A stretch of DNA of 64,000 bases from Granulicella aggregans (GTDB taxonomy: Bacteria; Acidobacteriota; Terriglobia; Terriglobales; Acidobacteriaceae), in contig NZ_JAGSYE010000002.1 in the NCBI RefSeq assembly GCF_025685565.1, forward strand, positions 558,001-622,000. The letters run 5' to 3'. Below, in pieces: positions 55,147 to 64,000 of the stretch. Each line of letters begins with the position of its first letter. The stretch's first letter is position 1. Position numbers and translations under genes: made by a program. The notes below the pieces were generated by a model. The model ran no database searches. It was not told where the DNA came from and saw only the letters and a list, made by a program, of their open reading frames with translations.

Positions 55147-55180
55147 AGGAGTGTTTCAGTGCTAGGAGTGTTTCAGTGCT
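55147..55180. repeat. 17-bp tandem duplication in 5' leader
   Basis: 'aggagtgtttcagtgct' occurs twice with no gap (55147-55163, 55164-55180), between the mobA stop side and the ABC ATPase start. In the minus-strand transcript the unit reads agcactgaaacactcct. The copy nearest the gene ends 9 bases before its ATG. Confidence 0.85.
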
Positions 55181-55266
55181 TCTGGATACTTCCAAGACTT
55201 ATCCAGCTGCGACGTGATGCGGTTTGGATGCTCTCGAAAGCTCTCCGAGCATCCCGTTACCTGCAA

Positions 55267-56079
55267 TTATCTCGCAGGCGATTCGGGCTGCTTGTTGGAA
55301 CCCTTCGACCTCAACAAAGTCGCGACCCTTTTTAAATCAGTTTCGGTATTTACATTGATGAATTGGTCGCAACTCTCGATGAACGAACATTCATTCAGAT
55401 CGGCTTCTCCAGCGTCGACTTTGAGGTGCGACTGATTCATCGACACCCATTGAAGGCCTGAAGAGTTGCCCGCGAGATACCCGTTCGATTCTGATCCATC
55501 GACCCTATCCTCGGTCTGAGGTTCTTGATTGAATGACGTGCAACATGCCCCTGCAGATTGCAACACCGGCACAACCTTATAGCGGCCCGAGTCGAGCGCC
55601 TCTCGAACTGGTCCGAGCACGGATCGGTGGACAAGGCTTACTAAGGGCTGAGGCCTTCCGTCGAGTTCTACAAGACAAGCCTCGACCTTCTTGTTCGCTA
55701 TAGCTTCAGTCGCCCACATGGTCAATAAGTGACCAATCCATGGCGCCGTGAGCAGCGGCATGTCTACCGGGATGAAGAATGCCCAATCGGCCTCTCCTCT
55801 TGTTGCCAGGTCATTCAGGGCCGCTTCAATGCCGCCGAGCGGCCCGCAGGAGGGGTAGCGATCGACGATTGCACGGTCTGCTCCTTCAAGCGCCTCGCGT
55901 TCGCCGCAAATTGTTACCTCGACACCACCGTCCGGAGATTGAAGTTCCTTTACCGAACGCAGCGTCTCGACGGCACGCTCCAGCAGGGTCTTCCCCTCCA
56001 GCTCCAGCATCGCCTTGTCGCGGCCCATGCGGGAGCTCTTGCCGCCGGCCAGGACGTACGGTTTTATCTTAAGCGTCAA
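55267..56079 (-). CDS. mobA: Molybdenum cofactor guanylyltransferase (MobA-like)
   Basis: 270 residues starting with TTG 56079, three bases after the stop of the M20 dipeptidase gene. N-terminal YVLAGGKSSRMGRDKAML is the nucleotidyltransferase P-loop/GTP site; further PSCGPLGGIEAAL, FFIPVDMPLLTAPWIGHLL (PxDxP Mg site). The tail has a long insert (about 180-245, no known motif) before the usual FINVNTETDLKRV, making the protein about 70 residues longer than normal MobA. It attaches GMP to molybdopterin. No other Moco genes are in the window. Confidence 0.87.
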   Translation of the reverse strand: MTLKIKPYVLAGGKSSRMGRDKAMLELEGKTLLERAVETLRSVKELQSPDGGVEVTICGEREALEGADRAIVDRYPSCGPLGGIEAALNDLATRGEADWAFFIPVDMPLLTAPWIGHLLTMWATEAIANKKVEACLVELDGRPQPLVSLVHRSVLGPVREALDSGRYKVVPVLQSAGACCTSFNQEPQTEDRVDGSESNGYLAGNSSGLQWVSMNQSHLKVDAGEADLNECSFIESCDQFINVNTETDLKRVATLLRSKGSNKQPESPAR

Positions 56080-56081
56080 GC

Positions 56082-57491
56082 TCAGGCCCCGACCGCGGCG
56101 AGGAACCGAATAATGGATTCGATCCCGCGATGGAAGTTCGACAGGTTGAACTTCTCGTTCGGGGCATGAAGGTTATCGTCTGGCAGACCGAAGCCCATCA
56201 AGACCGTTGGCGTCTTGAGTTCACGGACGAAGTCGCCGACGATTGGTATCGATCCGCCTCCGCGCACGAAGACGGACTCCTTGCCGAAGACCTCGCGCAT
56301 AGCTTCGGTTGCTGCCTTCACATAGGCGTTGTCCGTGCTCACCACGATTGGATCGCCCGAGTGAATCAGACGCACCTCCAGCACGATCCCCTTTGGGCAG
56401 ATCGATTCGACGTACTCCTTATACAGAGCGAAGGTCTCCGCGGGAGTCATGTCCGGCACCAGCCGCATGCTCACCTTCGCGACAGCCTTGGCTGGAATCA
56501 CGGTCTTCGCTCCAGCACCGATGAAACCGCCGGGCATGCCGTGAACGTCGAGCGTCGGCCGCGACCAGGTCCGCTCCAGCGTGCTGTAGCCCGGCTCTCC
56601 GGTAAGCTCCGTCGACCCCACTTCGTGCTCGCGATACTCTTCCTCGTCGAACGGCAGCGCCTTCCACGCTTTCAACTCAGCGTCCGTGGGCGTCTGCACC
56701 TTGTCGTAAAAGCCGGGGATGAGGATCTTTCCGTCTTCGTCCTTCAGCTTAGCGATTACCTGGGCGAGCGCGACAAAGGGATTCGGAACGGCTCCTCCGT
56801 ACATGCCTGAGTGCAGGTCCGTCCTCGCGCCGCGTGCCTCGATCTCGGTGTAGATCATGCCGCGCAGCCCCACGCACAGGGTCGGTGTCTCGGGCGCAAA
56901 CATCTCCGTATCGGAGACCAGAGCGACGTCCGCCTTCAGCCGCTCACCATGCTCGCGGACGAAGGCCGCAATGCCCTCGCCGCCCACTTCTTCTTCGCCT
57001 TCGAGGATGACGCGGAGGTTCACCGGCAGCACACCACCACCCGCCACCATCAGCGCTTCGATCGCCTTCACGTGCATCCACATCTGGCCCTTGTCGTCGA
57101 CTGCGCCACGGGCATACAGGTTTCCGTCGCGCTCCGTGGGCTCGAAGGGCGGCGACGTCCACTCGTTCAAAGGCTCTGCCGGCTGGACATCGTAGTGGCC
57201 GTAGCAGAGGACCGTCGGCTTGCCTGCCGCGTGCCGTAGATCTGCATAGACGAGCGGGTGGCCGCCTGGACGCGCTGCGGTCGCCGTCTCGATCAGCTCA
57301 ATGTTCTCGAGGCCAATCCGCTTCAACTCGTCCGCGCAGAACTGCGCCGCCCGCCGCACATCGTCCTTGTGCTCGGGCGCGGTTGAGACCGAAGGAATCC
57401 GCAGCAGCGCCTTCAACTCTTCTACGAATCGATCCCGATTTGTATTCGCAAACTCTACTGCCGTGGCAGTCCCTGTAACCGTCACACTCAT
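56082..57491 (-). CDS. M20-family dipeptidase
   Basis: 469 residues from ATG 57491, with AGGAGT about six bases upstream. Metal ligands and catalytic residues appear in order: CYGHYDVQPAEPLNEW (His/Asp), YARGAVDDKGQMWMHVKAIE (bridging Asp), LEGEEEVGGEG (Glu-Glu), SDTEMF and FGLPDDNLHAPNEKFNLSNF (last His). The dimerisation domain is about 200-360. The layout matches the carnosinase/CNDP-type dipeptidases, which cut dipeptides with two zinc or manganese ions. No signal peptide, so it is cytoplasmic. Its stop is three bases from the mobA start, so the two form an operon. Confidence 0.93.
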   Translation of the reverse strand: MSVTVTGTATAVEFANTNRDRFVEELKALLRIPSVSTAPEHKDDVRRAAQFCADELKRIGLENIELIETATAARPGGHPLVYADLRHAAGKPTVLCYGHYDVQPAEPLNEWTSPPFEPTERDGNLYARGAVDDKGQMWMHVKAIEALMVAGGGVLPVNLRVILEGEEEVGGEGIAAFVREHGERLKADVALVSDTEMFAPETPTLCVGLRGMIYTEIEARGARTDLHSGMYGGAVPNPFVALAQVIAKLKDEDGKILIPGFYDKVQTPTDAELKAWKALPFDEEEYREHEVGSTELTGEPGYSTLERTWSRPTLDVHGMPGGFIGAGAKTVIPAKAVAKVSMRLVPDMTPAETFALYKEYVESICPKGIVLEVRLIHSGDPIVVSTDNAYVKAATEAMREVFGKESVFVRGGGSIPIVGDFVRELKTPTVLMGFGLPDDNLHAPNEKFNLSNFHRGIESIIRFLAAVGA

Positions 57492-57525
57492 CACCACTCC
57501 TGATCTCTGACCAGCGCTACATCAT

Positions 57526-57564
57526 GGGTGCCCCGTTCATGCAGTTCCATCGCACGAGTGAGCC
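57526..57564 (+). repeat. Dispersed palindromic repeat, copy B (diverged)
   Basis: Matches copy A (3577-3615) at most positions: gggtgcccc, then catgcag, then gcac-gtga at the right arm. Its own arms pair less well than those of copy A. It lies in the gap between the M20 and methyltransferase genes. Confidence 0.45.
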
Positions 57565-57647
57565 GTAGCGCCACAAATACAGCTCCAACCATTAGATCTT
57601 CTAATATCGCTCGCGCTCTGGCACACCTCGGCACGAAACTTGAGTAT

Positions 57648-58427
57648 ATGAAAGATCAAGCGACTCCATCATCTACCATCGCGGGCCAGACCTGGAACAC
57701 AGACGCGTATGCCGCCAACGGACGCTTCGTAGCCACTCTCGCGAAGGGCGTTGTTGAACTTCTCTCACCCCAGCCTGGCGAAAGGATCCTAGACCTTGGC
57801 TGCGGAGACGGCGCGTTGACTGAGGAACTCGCCGCGACCGGGGCGATCATCACCGGCGTCGATGCTTCTGCCGCCATGATCGAGGCCGCACGCGCTCGAG
57901 GGCTGCACATCGACCACCACGACGCTACGGCTCTGCCTTACGAAAACGAGTTCGACGCCGTCTTCTCGAACGCGGCGCTGCACTGGATTCGCAATGCTCC
58001 AGCGGTACTTGCCGGAGTTCACCGTGCCCTTCGCCCAGGTGGACGTTTCGTCGTCGAGATGGGAGGCCACGGCAATATCGCCGCGATCCGAGTCGCGCTT
58101 CAAGCGGTGATGGCCGACTACGGCATCGACGCCGAGGAGACGGCATCATCCCTGTTCGCCTCCCCAGCCTATTACGGTTGCCGGCTCGAGGCTGCGGGCT
58201 TCCGCGTCGACTCGATCGAACTCATCCCCCGTCCCACCCCGCTTGCCTCCGGCATGGAGGTCTGGCTGAACACCTTCCGCAACGGCGTCCTCGACCGGCT
58301 CGCTCCCGCTGAACGCGCGGAGGCGCTTACACGCACGGTCGAGCTGCTCCGTCCCGTGCTTTGCGACCTGGACGGCAACTGGATCGCCGACTACGTCCGG
58401 CTGCGCTTTAAGGCCGTCTGCGCTTGA
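57648..58427 (+). CDS. SAM-dependent class I methyltransferase
   Basis: 259 residues from ATG 57648; the longer frame (to 57528) begins inside a dispersed repeat. SAM site: RILDLGCGDGALTEELAA (about 46-63), VDASAAMIEAARA, then HHDATALPYENEFDAVFSNA (motifs II-III), and HRALRPGGRFVVEMGG. This is the UbiE/Methyltransf_11/25 pattern, resembling trans-aconitate methyltransferase-like proteins (the N-terminal TWNTDAYAANGRFVATL fits). The methyl acceptor is unknown. Divergent from the M20/mobA operon. Confidence 0.87.
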   Translation: MKDQATPSSTIAGQTWNTDAYAANGRFVATLAKGVVELLSPQPGERILDLGCGDGALTEELAATGAIITGVDASAAMIEAARARGLHIDHHDATALPYENEFDAVFSNAALHWIRNAPAVLAGVHRALRPGGRFVVEMGGHGNIAAIRVALQAVMADYGIDAEETASSLFASPAYYGCRLEAAGFRVDSIELIPRPTPLASGMEVWLNTFRNGVLDRLAPAERAEALTRTVELLRPVLCDLDGNWIADYVRLRFKAVCA

Positions 58428-58661
58428 AGATCAAGTCTTCGCGACTTCTCCCTGATCCACCGCGTCTAACCCGAAAGAGTCGAAGATCAATCCAGGGGCT
58501 GTGCGATACTGACGCACCGGCGGTTAACTTTTTGCCCTTTTATCGTGCAGTACGGTCCGAACGATCACTCTTGCACATCTAGATGCAGTTGGTTCAAGAC
58601 GGAGGCGGTAAGCCGCCTTATTCATAGAGCTTCAAGCACTTCAAACGTACGACAGGAGCAC

Positions 58662-59486
58662 ATGTCCCTAAAACTCCGCAATCTCACGATACCCTCCCTC
58701 TTTCTCGTAGCGATCAGCCTGTCGGCACCTGCATTCAGCCAACAGATAGCGCAAACCCTGCCCAACGCCCCTGACTTCCCTGCTGCGGCGGAAACGGCCT
58801 ACAGCACCAGCGCGGGCCCGTCCGACGAGACAACCGGCCAGCAGGACCAGACGCCCATCCAGGCTGCTACTACGCCCGATCATCCGGCACACCAGGACGG
58901 TCAAACCAAACGTATCCTTGGCATCATCCCCAACTTCCGATCGGTTAGTGCTAATCAGCACCTGCCGCCTCAGTCCATCAAAGAAAAATTTATTACCGCT
59001 TCTCAGGACACCTTCGACTACTCCGCGATCGTGGTTCCTGCGCTGCTCGCCGGCTATAACCAGGGCCGCAACCAGACGCCCGAGTTCGGTCACGGCGGTG
59101 TCGCCTACGGTCGCTACCTTTGGCACTCGGTCCTCGACCAGACCAGCGAAAATTTCTTTGTGGAGTTCGTCGTTCCCGCTGCCATGCACGAGGACACACG
59201 ATACTACACGCTCGGCGAAGGCGGCTTCAGCAAACGCGCCGTCTATGCGATCAAGCATGTCGTCGTCACCCGCAATGACGCCGGCCACGACACGTTCAAC
59301 TCGGGCGAAATCGTCGGAGCCGCGATGGCTGCCGCACTTTCGAACGCCTATTATCCAGGGCCAGAACGCACTTTTTCAAATACCGCCGAGCAATTCGGTA
59401 CCAGTGTCGGCATCGATGCGATCACGTTCGCTTTCCGCGAGTTCTGGCCGGACATCAACCACAAACTCTTCCACGGGAAAGACTAA
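58662..59486 (+). CDS. Secreted protein of unknown function
   Basis: 274 residues from ATG 58662, behind AGGAG. Signal peptide LTIPSLFLVAISLSAPAFSQ, then a Pro/Thr/Gln-rich linker to about residue 90. The C-terminal 180 residues look membrane- or lipid-associated and glycine-rich: FDYSAIVVPALLAGYNQGRN, YGRYLWHSVLDQTSENFFVE, HEDTRYYTLGEGGFSKRAVY, 'SGEIVGAAMAAALSNAYYPG'. No catalytic motif is known to me; similar proteins occur widely in acidobacteria (recalled). A hairpin follows the stop. Confidence 0.65.
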   Translation: MSLKLRNLTIPSLFLVAISLSAPAFSQQIAQTLPNAPDFPAAAETAYSTSAGPSDETTGQQDQTPIQAATTPDHPAHQDGQTKRILGIIPNFRSVSANQHLPPQSIKEKFITASQDTFDYSAIVVPALLAGYNQGRNQTPEFGHGGVAYGRYLWHSVLDQTSENFFVEFVVPAAMHEDTRYYTLGEGGFSKRAVYAIKHVVVTRNDAGHDTFNSGEIVGAAMAAALSNAYYPGPERTFSNTAEQFGTSVGIDAITFAFREFWPDINHKLFHGKD

Positions 59487-59504
59487 GTCTGTTGTGAGTT
59501 ATCC

Positions 59505-59546
59505 GTTGTAAGTTGTACGTGAAACGAAGAACGTACAACTTGCAAC
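59505..59546. terminator. Bidirectional terminator-like hairpin
   Basis: GTTGTAAGTTGTACGT and ACGTACAACTTGCAAC match at 15 of 16 positions around a 10-nt loop. It lies between convergent genes (stops at 59486 and 59549), so it likely ends both. Confidence 0.7.
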
Positions 59547-59548
59547 GC

Positions 59549-60148
59549 TCAGCCTTTCTTCCAAACTTCCCGGATGTCCCTGCTTCGCATGCCTGCGCGA
59601 TGTGCCGCCTCCAGCCCTTCGTCCGTATCTTCAAAGACAATGCATTCGGCGGGAGCCACGCCGATCCGTCGCGCCGCTTCAAGGTAGACATCGGGCGCGG
59701 GCTTGCCGTGCTCCACCTCGTCTGCGGAGACGATATGGTCGAAGAGTGGCAGCAGGCCGGTCGCTCCCAGCGTCGCCTTCACATTCTCCAGGTGGCCGTT
59801 TGATCCCACCGCCATGGGCACCTTGCCGTGGTTCGCCCGTGCGATGTCCGCGACGACAGCGATCTCCTCGGCGCGATCCAAGTTGCCGATGAAGATCGGG
59901 GTGTAGCGCCGGGAGAGATCTTCGGTGTCGATCTTGACACCCGTAAGCTCCTCAAACTCGGCAAATAACGCTGCCGGTGTCACACCAGTCCGGGCAAAGT
60001 ACCACTCCGCCGACATCTCCAGCCCGAGGCTGCGAAGCGCCTCGTTTACAGCGTAGAAGTGGACGGGCGCGGTATCCACCAGCGTTCCGTCGCAATCGAA
60101 GATCAGCCCGGCATAGGGTTCATCAAGGTTAAAGCTCAAGTCGGCCAT
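59549..60148 (-). CDS. HAD-superfamily sugar-phosphatase/phosphoglucomutase-like protein
   Basis: 199 residues. Motif I FDCDGTLVDTAPVHFYAV, helical cap (about 35-90), motif II MAVGSNGHLENV, motif III HGKPAPDVYLEAARRIG and motif IV FEDTDEGLEAAHRAGM. This is the subfamily of YqaB/beta-phosphoglucomutase-like phosphatases acting on fructose-1-phosphate or similar sugar phosphates. The substrate is not readable. Cytoplasmic. It is co-directional with the DinB-like gene upstream, 27 bp apart. Confidence 0.87.
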   Translation of the reverse strand: MADLSFNLDEPYAGLIFDCDGTLVDTAPVHFYAVNEALRSLGLEMSAEWYFARTGVTPAALFAEFEELTGVKIDTEDLSRRYTPIFIGNLDRAEEIAVVADIARANHGKVPMAVGSNGHLENVKATLGATGLLPLFDHIVSADEVEHGKPAPDVYLEAARRIGVAPAECIVFEDTDEGLEAAHRAGMRSRDIREVWKKG

Positions 60149-60175
60149 ACCTTGAGCCTACCGCAGACGACGCCT

Positions 60176-60736
60176 CTACTTCTCGCTGCTTGGGGGAACC
60201 AGGCCCTTCAGACGCAGATACAGCGCGAGCGTCGCATACTGCTCGTTATCGTGCGATACCGTCCCCCACGCCAACCCAAGCCGCGATCGTGTCGATGTTC
60301 CTGCCGGGAGCATCTGCAGCAGATTCGCCTCACTGAGCGAAGCGAAGGCCTTATCGCACTCCGCGAACGAAGCGTTCAATGCCGCCACGATGGTTGCCTT
60401 GTCCGCGGTCTCCTCGGGAACTTTAGGCTGAGCCTCTGCGGCAGTTCCATTGATGGTTCCGCAGCTATGCCACTGCGCCTCGGTGATGTGGTTCACCACC
60501 CGCGCGTAAGTCCGAACCTCGGGCGTTGGCTTGTAAGAATAGCTCTCCGCGGGCATCCTGTCGGCGGACTTCAGGATGTTCCCCTTGAGCGCTGCATAAC
60601 CGCGTTGAACCTCGGAAAACGGTGTCACCGGCACCGTAGAGACCGGCTTGCCCGGAGCCTGTGCCGAAAGGAACACATTCACGCCGACAATGGCTGTAAC
60701 AACTGCACAACGCGACAGATTCAAACTTAGATTCAA
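60176..60736 (-). CDS. DinB-like four-helix protein with signal peptide
   Basis: 186 residues beginning with TTG 60736, preceded by AGGAG at 60744-60748. Signal peptide CAVVTAIVGVNVFLSAQAPG. The mature chain is a four-helix DinB/YfiT-type fold: VQRGYAALKGNILKSADRMP, TYARVVNHITEAQWHSCGTI (first His), FAECDKAFASLSEANLLQML, SHDNEQYATLALYLRLKGLV (H-x3-(Q/H)-x3 region). The usual metal His triad appears as His, His and Gln/Tyr-like, so metal binding is unsure. DinB proteins are usually cytoplasmic thiol-related enzymes; export is unusual. Confidence 0.78.
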   Translation of the reverse strand: MNLSLNLSRCAVVTAIVGVNVFLSAQAPGKPVSTVPVTPFSEVQRGYAALKGNILKSADRMPAESYSYKPTPEVRTYARVVNHITEAQWHSCGTINGTAAEAQPKVPEETADKATIVAALNASFAECDKAFASLSEANLLQMLPAGTSTRSRLGLAWGTVSHDNEQYATLALYLRLKGLVPPSSEK

Positions 60737-60905
60737 GCAGGTCTCCTGGGCGTCCGGCTCAGGCTGGACTCACCGTTTGTTGCAGATTACTCCAACTCTC
60801 CGTGAACGTTCGTTACAAATCCGGCCAACCTGCAGCGGACGACGTACTATGGCATCCAACCATTTACACTAATCAATGGGCGCAATCGTGCCCAAAGGAC
60901 CGGTT

Positions 60906-63941
<3,036 letters not shown>

Positions 63942-64000
63942 CGCCAAAGCCTAAGGGGACGCGGTTTCGGGGATCACTTCTGGACGTCGTCGGCCAGAAG

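Overview
The window is a high-GC bacterial chromosome segment with short intergenic gaps. The gene content suggests an acidobacterium of the Terriglobia type (Granulicella, Terriglobus or Edaphobacter relatives). The pointers are many small secreted proteins of unknown function, a Pro-rich TonB protein, a serine/threonine kinase with one membrane anchor, a GH172 glycosidase, and dispersed palindromes of the 'cggggctgaagccccg' and 'gtcattctga' kinds. The assignment comes from pattern recognition, not from a database search.

Layout. 0-0.4 kb: AbrB/PIN toxin-antitoxin pair cut by the window edge. 0.5-6.1 kb: uvrA followed by three co-directional secreted-protein genes. 6.1-12 kb: SprT-like metalloprotein, aquaporin, lgt-like gene, hypoxanthine phosphoribosyltransferase, a second VapBC-type pair and an outer-membrane barrel. 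12.4-15.6 kb: a TonB protein and a large secreted protein with a ruined M48 zinc motif. 16-21.5 kb: lipoprotein M20 amidohydrolase, an OFA-type MFS carrier with its 50-residue partner, and acetyl-CoA synthetase. 21.7-27.2 kb: Ser/Thr-rich repeat protein, GAF/PAS histidine kinase, dicarboxylate/amino-acid symporter. 27.4-37.4 kb: dxs, topA, dprA, a TPR/ATP-grasp-like fusion, zwf. 37.6-42.7 kb: Ser/Thr kinase, HAD phosphatase, tRNA-Leu(GAG), three translationally coupled TadE/TadG-like genes. 42.8-44.3 kb: xylA behind a LacI-type palindrome. 44.4-46.8 kb: a small island between 21-bp direct repeats, one of which is the 3' end of tRNA-Leu(TAA). 47-54 kb: GH172 protein, small genes, DsbA-like protein, nadE, polyprenyl-P sugar transferase. 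54-64 kb: MlaF-like ABC ATPase, mobA, M20 dipeptidase, methyltransferase, secreted proteins, HAD and DinB proteins, secA.

How genes may work together. acs and the divergent carrier may handle a small organic acid. xylA and zwf feed pentose and hexose phosphates. The TonB, barrel, ABC, TadE/G, Lgt, DsbA-like and SecA products all belong to envelope biogenesis. topA-dprA is a common neighbour pair.

The strongest unusual signals are the tRNA-Leu att-flanked island (44400-46785), the dead M48-like secreted protein, the TPR/ATP-grasp-like fusion, the orphan TadE/G trio, two small membrane-protein genes (16135-16314 and 17804-17956), and the near-palindromic operator before xylA. I found no CRISPR array and no unmistakable novel defence system.
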